From an uncultured Prevotellaceae bacterium (lineage in GTDB: Bacteria; Bacteroidota; Bacteroidia; Bacteroidales; Bacteroidaceae): a stretch of 64,000 bases of DNA. Under the pieces are notes generated by a model, which worked only from the letters and a program-made list of their open reading frames with translations, did not search any database and had not been told where the DNA came from. Below are positions 7,120-15,568 of this stretch, one piece after another. A program made the translations under genes and the position numbers. The DNA is taken from NCBI GenBank assembly GCA_900319385.1, contig ONOG01000020.1, forward strand, positions 40,675 through 104,674, written 5' to 3'. The stretch's first letter is position 1. Each line of letters opens with the position of its first letter.

Positions 7120-9756
7120 ATGAGAAAGATGTACTCATTTGCAGTGCTGCTGGCCATGATGCTGGTGAGCACAACGGCGAAGGCACAGTTTACGGGCAGT
7201 ACCGACCAGGGTTACTATGATGGTACCACCCAGATCACCTTCGACCTTGCACCCGTAGCAGAGGCATTCGGTGTCAGCTCTGAAACGCTGATTGCCGACC
7301 TCGAGACCTTCCAGGCAGCTACGAAGGCTGCCAATGCCACCGAAGCCGATGCCCTCGGCATGAAGGTGCAGCTCATCGTCAACGGAGGCGAAACCGTCTA
7401 TCCGACCGATGAAATCGGCTACACAGCTGGTTACAACGGCACCTACTGGATGACCAAGGAAGGTGCTGCCGTCGCCTGGAACACCGAAGGCTACGCATGG
7501 TATGCCGAGTGGTTTGTTGACCAGGAGAACGTTCTCTTCGGCTTCAACATCGGTAAGAATGCAGACGCATGGGCCGAAGGCGGCAGCGCTACAGCCAACC
7601 TCGCATGGACCTACAACGAGAAGACCGTCACTTTCGAACTCACCCTCAACGTCGAGGCTAAGCCCGCTGTTGACGAGGTTGAGACCGAATTTGAAAAACT
7701 GACCATCGTCGAGGGCGTTTCCGTTGATGTCACACGCAAGTTAACGGCTGCGGCTGAGGTCGTCACCATTCCCGTTCCCACACTGCTTGCATCGCTTGGC
7801 TACGAGAGTGCTGAAGATCTCTCATCGCTGAACGACGTGCTGTATGCTCGTGAATATGTCGATGACTACAATTCTGAATCAGACATTCACAACTATTCTT
7901 ATTCAGGAAAAATCACCAACGAATCTACGGCATACGCTCCTGGCTTCTGGTTCGGTCCTACCTACACATGGGATGAAGCAACAGAAGACAACATCGAAAA
8001 CCGCTCTGACCTTGTAAGATGTACTTGGGGTAACAATCACATCTTCTATGCTCAGAGCTTTGCTTTTGCACAGAATGAAACAGAAGGCGACGTTATTACC
8101 TTCGACCTCGGTCATGAAAAGGATGCATGTAAGGAAGGTGAAACATATCATGCGACTGTTTACCTCGTTCATGGCAATGTAGCTTTCCCCATCACTATCA
8201 ACTTGACGATTGAGGTGACCGACCACGCCGGCGAGCCCAACCTCGCTGAATATGAAAAGGCCTACGAGATTGATATCAAGGTTGAGAAGACTCTGACTAA
8301 TGCTCACACAAGTTACCGCAATCAGCTCACTGACATTGATGGTATTCTTTCCGCTCTCGGTGCAGAAGAGGGTACAGACCTGCAGTTGTGGGTACGCACT
8401 ATGGCTGGTGGCGATGAATTGACAAACCTGAATGAACGTACTGGCACACCTGACGGATCGACATGGCTTGAAGGCTCTATGTGGGTAAATGAAGAAGGTG
8501 TTAAGACAGCTTGGGGAAGCAATGCTGCCGTTCTGGTCAGCTACTACCAGATGTCTGATGGTACCTATAATATCGAAACGATGGAAATGCCTGGCGGCAA
8601 ACTTCCTGCTGAAGGCCAAATCACTTTCCCCATCTTCCTCTGCAACTCAGCAACCGGCAAGTATTGTCAGGTAAACATCACTTGGGACACTACCGACAAG
8701 CACGCCGACGAGAAGAAGACCATGGACCAGTGGGAACGCGTTGCATTCTTCAATGTAAATGCACAAATCCTCACCGGTGCAGCTATGACCAACACCTACG
8801 ACCTGCCTTGGCAGGAAATCCTCGAAGCCGTTGGCGTTACCTCGGGCGACGACGTAGTTCTCTATGGCCAAATCACGACTGACGATCCGGCACAAGCATA
8901 CGTTGATGGCGAAACGCTCACATTTACCAAGCAGTACACTTGCACGCCACATCCTGGCTTCTGGATGGACGCCGAAGGTAAATATCCAGCAAACTGGGCT
9001 GCAACAGACGCTTATGGCTGGACACTCAGCTATGCTACCGGTCAGATTCAGTGGTACAGCTACTCTGCTACCGCTCGCACCGCTGGCGACAGCTACAGCA
9101 GCGTATTCTACCTCGTTGACGAATACTCCGGCAAGTATGTTCAGCTGAACTTCAACCTCCGCTTTGTCGATGAAATCGTTGAAACAGAAGTGGTCGGTGA
9201 AAAGACGGTCTTCCTGACATGGGAAAGCTTAGACAAGAACGACGGCTTGAACTACAACTACGACGTTGACATCAACGACATGGTTGACGCTCTGCTCGAA
9301 GGCGATGCCGCTCTGCTCGTATCTTGCAAGTGGTTGGTTTACAAGAACGGTGACTACGCCGACACTCGCGACATCTATCCCGAATTCAACTACTTCGACA
9401 CCGACGGTAAGTATCTCGGTAACGAAGAGGACAACCCTGCTTTGTACGACACAGCCTCCTTCTCTGTAGGTTACAACACCGACGAAGAGGCATTCTCCGT
9501 TTCGTCACTCGGTAAGGAAGAATGGGACGGCGAAGCTAAGTTGGTTGAACTCGCAGTCGAGTACGAAGGCAAGCGCTACCTCCTCCACGTCTATGCCGGC
9601 ACCGCTGAGCAGATTGCCGAAATCGAAACTGGCATCGACAGCATCGCAGCCGACAAGAACGCCAAGAAGCAGGTATTCGACCTCGCCGGACGTCGCGTCA
9701 GCGCTCCTGCCAAGGGCCTGTACATCGTGAACGGCAAAAAGGTACTGGTGAAGTAA
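7120..9756 (+). CDS. Large secreted multidomain protein with C-terminal sorting-like tail
   Basis: Function unknown. The start at 7120 gives 878 residues beginning with a signal peptide (MRKMYSFAVLLAMMLVSTTA, cleavage near AKAQ). The body looks like about five diverged beta-rich repeats of 150-180 residues, each opening with a strand and an amphipathic helix such as APVAEAFGVSSE, LPWQEILEAVGVTSGDD or NDMVDALLEGD. They resemble DUF4859-type domains of gut Bacteroidetes, but this was not confirmed. The end, FDLAGRRVSAPAKGLYIVNG plus KKVLVK, is the short tail common on Prevotella/Bacteroides surface proteins (type IX-like). The frame is open back to 7063, but the signal peptide fixes the start. 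Cell surface or export is likely. Confidence 0.82.
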   Translation: MRKMYSFAVLLAMMLVSTTAKAQFTGSTDQGYYDGTTQITFDLAPVAEAFGVSSETLIADLETFQAATKAANATEADALGMKVQLIVNGGETVYPTDEIGYTAGYNGTYWMTKEGAAVAWNTEGYAWYAEWFVDQENVLFGFNIGKNADAWAEGGSATANLAWTYNEKTVTFELTLNVEAKPAVDEVETEFEKLTIVEGVSVDVTRKLTAAAEVVTIPVPTLLASLGYESAEDLSSLNDVLYAREYVDDYNSESDIHNYSYSGKITNESTAYAPGFWFGPTYTWDEATEDNIENRSDLVRCTWGNNHIFYAQSFAFAQNETEGDVITFDLGHEKDACKEGETYHATVYLVHGNVAFPITINLTIEVTDHAGEPNLAEYEKAYEIDIKVEKTLTNAHTSYRNQLTDIDGILSALGAEEGTDLQLWVRTMAGGDELTNLNERTGTPDGSTWLEGSMWVNEEGVKTAWGSNAAVLVSYYQMSDGTYNIETMEMPGGKLPAEGQITFPIFLCNSATGKYCQVNITWDTTDKHADEKKTMDQWERVAFFNVNAQILTGAAMTNTYDLPWQEILEAVGVTSGDDVVLYGQITTDDPAQAYVDGETLTFTKQYTCTPHPGFWMDAEGKYPANWAATDAYGWTLSYATGQIQWYSYSATARTAGDSYSSVFYLVDEYSGKYVQLNFNLRFVDEIVETEVVGEKTVFLTWESLDKNDGLNYNYDVDINDMVDALLEGDAALLVSCKWLVYKNGDYADTRDIYPEFNYFDTDGKYLGNEEDNPALYDTASFSVGYNTDEEAFSVSSLGKEEWDGEAKLVELAVEYEGKRYLLHVYAGTAEQIAEIETGIDSIAADKNAKKQVFDLAGRRVSAPAKGLYIVNGKKVLVK

Positions 9757-9775
9757 TCACTAATCCTAACCCATG

Positions 9776-9811
9776 AAAAATCCCCGCGCCATCTCGGTGC
9801 GGGGATTTTTT
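9776..9811 (+). terminator. Terminator behind the secreted protein gene
   Basis: Perfect 12-bp stem (9776-9787 with 9799-9810) including CCCCGC/GCGGGG, with A-tract before and T-tract after. It opens the 633-bp gap 9757-10389, which holds no gene that could be supported but two repeat elements. Confidence 0.9.
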
Positions 9812-9817
9812 GTTGAA

Positions 9818-10047
9818 GACAACTCAGACAAGAATGGACAACTTGGGACAATTAGGATTCATTTGACAGATCCAAAATTATATGCCACGTTGTACTTTGT
9901 TGTACTTTGTTGAAGACAACTCAGACAAGAATGGACAACTTGGGACAATTAGGATTCATTTGACAGATCCAAAGTTATATGGCCACGTTGTCCATTGTTG
10001 TACTTTGTTGAAGACAACTCAGACAAGAATGGACAACTTGGGACAAT
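9818..10047. repeat. 97/98-bp tandem repeat built of 10-bp phased GACAA/GTTGT blocks
   Basis: Copies start at 9818, 9915 and 10013 (periods 97 and 98; the last copy is partial). Each has GACAA at offsets 0, 9, 19 and 29, then GGATTCATTTGACAGATCC, then GTTG three times at 10-bp steps (9889/9899/9909; 9987/9997/10007). Like the block at 6639 it sits immediately behind a terminator. Confidence 0.88.
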
Positions 10048-10085
10048 AAGGATTCATTTGAATTATATATTGATGTCCGGTAACA

Positions 10086-10325
10086 TAATAGTCCCGAAGG
10101 GACGACAGACCACAGGCAGGGGTGAAGCAAAGCGCAACCCCTGCTACCGTACATGACAGAAGTGAAGCCCCGAAGGGGCGACAGGTAAGATGAATAGCTT
10201 TATATTCAAAGTGTTTATTTTTTTTCTGTCGCCCCGTCGGGGCTTTATTTCCTACTTAACACTAAGCAGGGGTTACGCTACGCTTCACCCCTGCCTGTAG
10301 TCTGTCGTCCCTTCGGGACTGATTT
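10086..10325. repeat. 240-bp palindromic element made of nested REP-like hairpins
   Basis: Left and right arms are near-perfect inverted copies. On the left: hairpin GTCCCGAAGGGAC, then GCAGGGGT...ACCCCTGC, then GCCCCGAAGGGGC. The right arm has the same three in reverse, ending in GTCCCTTCGGGAC. Each hairpin is followed by GACAG or preceded by CTGTC. This looks like a REPIN/MITE-type non-coding mobile element; no transposase is present in the window. Confidence 0.8.
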
Positions 10326-10389
10326 TTTACCTGACACCAATAAAATTATTATCTGTGTATTTCCGTGATATCTGTGTGCTAAATAGACC

Positions 10390-11112
10390 TCAGCTTTCTG
10401 CCACCATCACCCACACGCCCAGCGCGATGAAGAGCAAGGCGGTGAAGAAGTTCACCCAACGTTGCACACGGCTCATCAACTGCTCGTAGTTCTGAAGGGT
10501 TGTCCGTGCAAAGCGCATCAGCCACACCAGCACCACCAACGGCAGGATGGCACCCACGCCATAGAGCACAGGCACCAGCAGCGGATAGGCCGACGCCACA
10601 CCTACGGGCAACATCATCCCGAAGAAAAACACTGCGCTCTCGGGACAAAACAGGAAGGCGAGCAACATACCCAGCAGGAAGGCTCCCCAGTGGAGGTCGC
10701 GCCGGATGATGGCAGGCGAATTGTGGCACGAGTCGTGATGATGCTCGTGGCGGAACGAACGGATGAGAAAGAAGATGCCGACAGCGATGAGCAGATAGGG
10801 CAACACGGTTTCCAACAGCTCTGTCCAAGCCATCATCTGCGTCTGCCATCGAGCCGTCATGCCCCACCCCATCCGCAGCACGCCGATGCACAGCCAGCCC
10901 AGCAGCAGGAACGTGGCGAAACGACCGGCCAGATAGGTCAGCGCTGCGCGTTGAGGGTTATGGGCTGGGGATTTCGCACCGAGCGAGGTCAGCGCCGAGA
11001 TGTTGATGGCGAGCTGACAGGGATTGAGTGCGGAGAACAAGCCCAGCAAAAAAGCTGTCAGCAGGGGAACACCTGCCGACAGCTGAAGATAGGATTGGAA
11101 TGTGTCAGCCAT
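10390..11112 (-). CDS. DsbD/CcdA-fold membrane permease (ArsG-like)
   Basis: 240 residues with about six membrane segments. SALNPCQLAINISALTSLG (about residues 27-45) and AFLFCPESAVFFFGMM (about 155-170) are paired Cys-Pro/Pro-Cys signatures of the DsbD/CcdA transmembrane fold. This short form resembles proteins annotated as ArsG-type permeases. A His-rich loop (RHEHHHDSCHN, about 120-130) could bind metal. No thioredoxin domain is attached, so thiol transfer is uncertain. It starts 7 bp after the AspT-type gene ends, so the two probably share a transcript. Confidence 0.78.
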   Translation of the reverse strand: MADTFQSYLQLSAGVPLLTAFLLGLFSALNPCQLAINISALTSLGAKSPAHNPQRAALTYLAGRFATFLLLGWLCIGVLRMGWGMTARWQTQMMAWTELLETVLPYLLIAVGIFFLIRSFRHEHHHDSCHNSPAIIRRDLHWGAFLLGMLLAFLFCPESAVFFFGMMLPVGVASAYPLLVPVLYGVGAILPLVVLVWLMRFARTTLQNYEQLMSRVQRWVNFFTALLFIALGVWVMVAES

Positions 11113-11119
11113 CGTTTTG

Positions 11120-12835
11120 TCAAGAACAGAACATCAGAATAAGGATTTGCGCCGTGATGATGCGCAGGAACATCGACAGTGGATAGACCGTCGAATAGCC
11201 GACGGAGGGGATGTCATTGTTCGCCGTGGCGGTGGAGTAAGCCAATGCGGGCGGGTCGGTCGTGGCACCTGCCAGCAGTCCCATGATCAGGAAATAGTTC
11301 TGCTTGTAGTAGATGCGGGTGAAAATGCCGACGATGATCAGCGGAATGACCGTGATGAGGAATCCGTAGAGCACGTACAGCAGGCCACCGTTCATGACGG
11401 TTTCGAGGAAGTTGCCGCCCGCCTTGATGCCCACGCTCGCCAAGAAGAGCACGAGGCCGATGTCGCGAATCATCATCGACGCCGAGTTGGTGGTGTAGGC
11501 CACGAGCTTCAGCTTGAAGCCGAAACGTCCGACGAGAATGGCAATGATGAGCGGGCCGCCAGCCAGACCCAGCTTCACGGGCATCGACATGCCGACGTTG
11601 AACTCCATGCTTCCGAAGATGATGCCGACCAAGATTCCGAAGAAGATGGTGACGAGGTTCGGACGGTCCAGTCGGTTGGCGTTGTTGCCAATCTTGTTCT
11701 CAAAACGCTCGACAGCATCCTGCGGACCTACCACCATCAGACGGTCGCCCACCTGGAGCGTGACGCCAGGAGATGCGAAGAGCTCGAAGCCGGAACGGTA
11801 GAGGCGCGTGACGTTCACGCCGAACATGCTGGAGGGATGGAGCGAGCCGAGCGTCTTGCCGTTGATCTTGTCCTTGGTGACGAGCATCTTCTTCGATACC
11901 ATCGGCATGTCCTGCTTGTCCCACTCAATCTCGACCTGACGTCCGATGAAGGCGGTGATAGCCTCTTGGTCGTCTTCGGCACACACCACGAACATGATGT
12001 CGCCCATAGCAAGCACCGTCTCCTTGTTGGGAAGGATGACGTGGCCCTGGTGCAACAAACGTGAGCAGACGAAATCGCGGCCCAGGTAGTTGCGCACTTG
12101 CAGAATGGTCTTTCCGTCCATCGATGGGTTGCCGACTTCCAGGTGCATGAGGTGGGGCTTCATGGCAGCCGCATTGCCGTTGTGGGCATTGAAGTTGTCT
12201 TCTTCGGCTTTGAAATTCACCTTGAAGAGATAGCGGATCAGGATGATGCTGCCGATGATGCCTACCACGCCGAGGGGATAGGCGCAGGCATATCCGTTGG
12301 CAATCACAGGCAACGTTCCTCCGAACTGCGCTGCACCAACCTGGTCGAGCGCCGCATTGGCTGCACCGAGACCTGGCGTGTTGGTGACAGCTCCGCAGAG
12401 CACACCGACCATCATCGGCAGGTTCTGCGGGTCGCTGGTGTCCATGCACGTGTAGTAGAGCGTGAGCATGACAGCGATGTTGAGCAGGATGATGGCTGCG
12501 GCAGCGATGTTCAGCTTCACGCCGTTGCCGCGCAGCGATGTGAAGAAGGAGGGACCGACCTGCAGACCGATGCTATAGACAAAGAGAATCAGTCCGAAGT
12601 CCTGAATGAAGTTGAGAACGTTGAGGGGTTCGGTCGTAAATCCGTAGTTGTGAACTCCCTGCTGCAAGAAATGACCGACGAAAATGCCTACGAACAAGAC
12701 AAAGGTCACACCCAGCGACACGCCGCCGATTTTGATTTTACCGAGCAGCACGCCCAGCGAGATGACAAAACTGTAGAGCAGTACGATGTGCGCCACCGAC
12801 GTGCCGTCAGTAATGAGGTTCGATAACCATTCCAT
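11120..12835 (-). CDS. AspT/YidE/YbjL-type transporter with two TrkA-C domains
   Basis: 571 residues: about five membrane helices, two cytosolic RCK_C/TrkA-C-like domains (about residues 215-385), then about six more helices, as in aspartate:alanine antiporter (AspT) relatives. Internal duplication is visible: the glycine-rich [16 protein letters not shown] in the first half matches [19 protein letters not shown] in the second. The substrate is not assignable. It lies 29 bp after an Lrp-type regulator transcribed the same way, which suggests amino-acid-linked control (inference). Confidence 0.85.
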   Translation of the reverse strand: MEWLSNLITDGTSVAHIVLLYSFVISLGVLLGKIKIGGVSLGVTFVLFVGIFVGHFLQQGVHNYGFTTEPLNVLNFIQDFGLILFVYSIGLQVGPSFFTSLRGNGVKLNIAAAAIILLNIAVMLTLYYTCMDTSDPQNLPMMVGVLCGAVTNTPGLGAANAALDQVGAAQFGGTLPVIANGYACAYPLGVVGIIGSIILIRYLFKVNFKAEEDNFNAHNGNAAAMKPHLMHLEVGNPSMDGKTILQVRNYLGRDFVCSRLLHQGHVILPNKETVLAMGDIMFVVCAEDDQEAITAFIGRQVEIEWDKQDMPMVSKKMLVTKDKINGKTLGSLHPSSMFGVNVTRLYRSGFELFASPGVTLQVGDRLMVVGPQDAVERFENKIGNNANRLDRPNLVTIFFGILVGIIFGSMEFNVGMSMPVKLGLAGGPLIIAILVGRFGFKLKLVAYTTNSASMMIRDIGLVLFLASVGIKAGGNFLETVMNGGLLYVLYGFLITVIPLIIVGIFTRIYYKQNYFLIMGLLAGATTDPPALAYSTATANNDIPSVGYSTVYPLSMFLRIITAQILILMFCS

Positions 12836-12864
12836 GGGGAGAAAAAGGATTTACGGTGTTGCTA

Positions 12865-13323
12865 TCAGTCGATGGGAACTTGGCGGCTGAACGCCTCGTT
12901 GAAGGAGATGATGGTTTCGGAGCGCGAAAGTCCCAGCGGCTGCATCTTGTCGTGAATCAACGTCAGCAGGTCGTGGTTGTTGCGGGCATAAATCTTTACA
13001 AACAGGTCGTAGGCACCCGTTGTGTAGTGGCACTCGACCACCTGCGGAATCTTTTTCAGTTCCTCCACCACATTGTCGAACGACGTCGGGTCTTTCAGGT
13101 AAATGCCGACAAAGGCACAAGTTCCGTAGCCCAACTTTTCAGGGTCAAACTGATATTCAGTACCCTTTATCACACCCATCCGTGTCAGCTTCTGCACGCG
13201 CTGATGAATCGCTGCGCCCGACACGTTACACGCCCGCGCCACTTCGAGAAACGGCACACGGGCATTCTCTGCAACCATCTGGAGAATCTGATGGTCAAGA
13301 GCATCTAAAGCAGATTGTCCCAT
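12865..13323 (-). CDS. Lrp/AsnC family transcriptional regulator
   Basis: 152 residues. The N-terminal winged helix (LDHQILQMVAENARVPFLEV, with helix-turn-helix RACNVSGAAIHQRVQKL) is followed by the RAM ligand-binding domain from about residue 70 (TCAFVGIYLKDPTSFDNVVE). This is the normal size for the family. It is first in a probable operon with the AspT-type transporter and the DsbD-like permease, so those are likely targets. The effector is unknown. Confidence 0.92.
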   Translation of the reverse strand: MGQSALDALDHQILQMVAENARVPFLEVARACNVSGAAIHQRVQKLTRMGVIKGTEYQFDPEKLGYGTCAFVGIYLKDPTSFDNVVEELKKIPQVVECHYTTGAYDLFVKIYARNNHDLLTLIHDKMQPLGLSRSETIISFNEAFSRQVPID

Positions 13324-13361
13324 AATTTAGGAAAATAGAGATAAATGTTAAAAAGCGGTTG

Positions 13362-13369
13362 CAAAGGTA
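13362..13369 (-). promoter_or_regulatory. -7 box TACCTTTG for the Lrp gene
   Basis: The minus strand reads AGTCGTACCTTTGC, 38 bases upstream of the start, followed upstream by AATTAATAATTGAAAATTAA. Confidence 0.65.
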
Positions 13370-13433
13370 CGACTAATAATTAATAATTGAAAATTAAAAA
13401 TTAAAAAACATTATAAACTTGCAGCATTTTTGC

Positions 13434-13441
13434 TAAATTTG
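13434..13441 (+). promoter_or_regulatory. -7 box TAAATTTG for the rRNA methyltransferase gene
   Basis: Matches TAnnTTTG. It lies 18 bases before the ATG at 13460, which is out of frame with the rest of the gene, and 47 before the in-frame ATG at 13489. Confidence 0.6.
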
Positions 13442-13488
13442 CAAAAAAAATATCACACAATGACTCTTCCCAAGATTTCATTCAACAG

Positions 13489-14808
13489 ATGCAGGCACTG
13501 CTCGGCGCCGAGCAATTCGAGTCCTTTTTCGACGCCCTGAACGGCGAGGCACCTACCTCCATCCGCCTGAATCCCTCCAAACCCACCCAGCACCTCGACG
13601 GCCAGCCTGTCGCGTGGTGTCCCGAAGGCCGTTATCTGAGCAGCCGCCCCAGCTTCACCCTCGACCCTCTCTTCCATGCCGGCACCTACTATGTGCAGGA
13701 AGCATCGTCCATGTATCTTTGGCACGTTGTCCGTCAGTGCGTCGGCGAGCAGCCCGTCCTTGCCCTCGACCTCTGCGCCGCTCCTGGTGGCAAGAGCACC
13801 TTGCTCCATTCTGCCCTGCCAACTGCTTCGTTCATCGTCAGCAACGAAATCGTTCGTCACCGTGCCGACATCCTCCGCGAAAATATCATCAAGTGGGGTT
13901 CGCCACACAACATGGTGACAAACAATTCCGCAGCCGATTTCCAGGCCCTCGGCACCGTGTTCGACCTCATCCTCTGCGACGTTCCCTGTTCGGGCGAAGG
14001 CATGTTCCGCAAAGACCCCGACGCCATTACTGAATGGAGTCTACAAAACGTAGATATGTGTCAGCAACGGCAACGCGACATCCTCACCGACATCTGGCCC
14101 TGCCTCCGCCCTGGCGGCTTGCTCATCTATAGCACCTGTACCTACAATACGAAAGAAAATGAGGAAAACGTGCGTTGGATCATCAACGAGTTGGGAGCCG
14201 AAGCCATCGACAGCCACCCCGACCCATCGTGGAACATCACCGGCAGTCTGCTCCCAGGATTCGACGCTCCCGTCTGTCGTTTCCTGCCTCATAAAACGTG
14301 CGGCGAAGGCCTCTTCATGGCCGTGCTCCGCAAAACCGACACCACTACCCTGCCCCGTCCCAAGCCCAAGAAAGCCCAGAAGACAGGGAATCTGCGCATT
14401 CCCGCTCTCTTGGATTCGTGGATGCAGCCCAACGATGGAACCATCACCACTATCGACGGACAGAGTTTCATCCATCTTTCTTCGTCGTCATTACCTCCCT
14501 GCCCTACGCTCACGACCCTCAACCGCGGCACAGACATTGCCACCGCCAAAGGAAAAGACCGGCTCCAGCCTGCCCACTCGCTGGCTATGTCCAGCCTCCT
14601 CAACCCCGCAGCTTTCCCCTCGGCAGAAATCTCGGAACTGGAAGCACTTGCCTACCTGCGCACCGAAGCACTCACCCTGCCGCCCAACACACCGCGAGGC
14701 TACGTCCTGCTCACCTACCAACAGCATCCCCTCGGTTTTGTGAACAACCTTGGCAGCCGTGCCAACAACCTCTATCCATCTGCCTGGCGCATCAGAATGA
14801 AAGCGTAG
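13489..14808 (+). CDS. 16S rRNA m5C methyltransferase, RsmF/NSUN type (start frameshifted)
   Basis: Methylates cytosine in 16S rRNA with S-adenosylmethionine. 439 residues from 13489. DLCAAPGGKS (about 94-103) binds SAM; CDVPCSGEGMFRKDPDA (about 163) and YSTCTYNTKENEENV (about 213) hold the two family cysteines. The C-terminal half (TLPPNTPRGYVLLTYQQHPL) fits the RsmF C-terminal domain. An ATG at 13460 reads MTLPK and then leaves frame; one extra A at 13472-13473 would join it to DFIQQMQALLG, the start expected from homologues. So the gene is either frameshifted by one lost A or uses the internal ATG. Confidence 0.88.
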   Translation: MQALLGAEQFESFFDALNGEAPTSIRLNPSKPTQHLDGQPVAWCPEGRYLSSRPSFTLDPLFHAGTYYVQEASSMYLWHVVRQCVGEQPVLALDLCAAPGGKSTLLHSALPTASFIVSNEIVRHRADILRENIIKWGSPHNMVTNNSAADFQALGTVFDLILCDVPCSGEGMFRKDPDAITEWSLQNVDMCQQRQRDILTDIWPCLRPGGLLIYSTCTYNTKENEENVRWIINELGAEAIDSHPDPSWNITGSLLPGFDAPVCRFLPHKTCGEGLFMAVLRKTDTTTLPRPKPKKAQKTGNLRIPALLDSWMQPNDGTITTIDGQSFIHLSSSSLPPCPTLTTLNRGTDIATAKGKDRLQPAHSLAMSSLLNPAAFPSAEISELEALAYLRTEALTLPPNTPRGYVLLTYQQHPLGFVNNLGSRANNLYPSAWRIRMKA

Positions 14809-14980
14809 GGATAGCAATACAAAATGAACGCAAAACAGGTCAATTAAATTCCAAAAAGAAACAAAAAGATAAAAAATACCGTTACATCTGTAAAAAACTC
14901 TGAGCAATGTTTGACAGAACGAGAAAAAAGCCTCATATTTGCACGCAAAATTTACAACACTCAATTCTCAATCGTCAAAT

Positions 14981-15340
14981 ATGGATAGCAAAGAGAAGGA
15001 CATCGTATTTTCAGAGGCCGTGAAAGCAGGCAAACGCATCTACTACCTCGACGTGAAGCAGAGCCGAAACGGCGACCGCTACATTTCCATCACTGAAAGC
15101 AAAAAGATTGTCGAGGGTGAGGCGGCTGACAATCCGCACATCTCGTTCGAAAAACATAAGATATTCCTCTATAAGGAAGATTTCGACAAGTTTGCCACCG
15201 CCCTCAACAAAGTCATCGACTTCGTCCGCCGAGCAGGTCAGACACTTCCTTCTCATCAGCCATCCACACACTCCGAATCTTCCACGACCTCGAAGCTACA
15301 TCTTTCTGACGTCGATCTCCATCTCGACATCGACTTCTGA
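14981..15340 (+). CDS. PUR-alpha-like nucleic-acid-binding protein (DUF3276)
   Basis: 119 residues. The core, SEAVKAGKRIYYLDVKQSRN through FEKHKIFLYKEDFDKFATAL, is the PUR repeat found in Bacteroidetes and spirochaetes, which binds single-stranded DNA or RNA. The last 35 residues are Ser/Thr-rich and probably disordered. The ATG at 14981 begins MDSKEKDIVFSE; the frame is open upstream to 14939, but that part lacks PUR similarity. A possible -7 (CATATTTG) ends at 14941. Stand-alone gene with its own terminator. A role in RNA metabolism is inferred only. Confidence 0.85.
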   Translation: MDSKEKDIVFSEAVKAGKRIYYLDVKQSRNGDRYISITESKKIVEGEAADNPHISFEKHKIFLYKEDFDKFATALNKVIDFVRRAGQTLPSHQPSTHSESSTTSKLHLSDVDLHLDIDF

Positions 15341-15364
15341 ACAGCCACAGCACACATCAGCATC

Positions 15365-15420
15365 ATCCCCCGTTTTGGCATCTCTTTACAGAGCCAAAAC
15401 GGGGGATTTGCAGTTTTTAT
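15365..15420 (+). terminator. Terminator behind the PUR-like gene
   Basis: Perfect 15-bp stem (15365-15379 with 15393-15407), 13-nt loop, then TTGCAGTTTTT. Confidence 0.88.
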
Positions 15421-15475
15421 ACATCGAAAAGTTCAGAAAATATGTTTTTTCTGCTGTCTTATCAAAAAAAACACG

Positions 15476-15483
15476 TAACTTTG
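15476..15483 (+). promoter_or_regulatory. -7 box TAACTTTG for mutAB
   Basis: Leaves about 80 nt of leader before mutA. The leader has a small hairpin, GCCTC...GAGGC (about 15502-15520), but nothing resembling a cobalamin riboswitch. Confidence 0.6.
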
Positions 15484-15568
15484 TGGGCTTTTTATAACAT
15501 AGCCTCTCCGTGCGGGAGGCTTGTGGTGAAAATTTATCCTACTTACTTCAATATTTAATCATCTCAAA

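Noticed and set aside
15484..15568. Cobalamin riboswitch before mutA
   Set aside because: The leader is only about 80 nt and lacks the B12-box-like core; only a small hairpin is visible.
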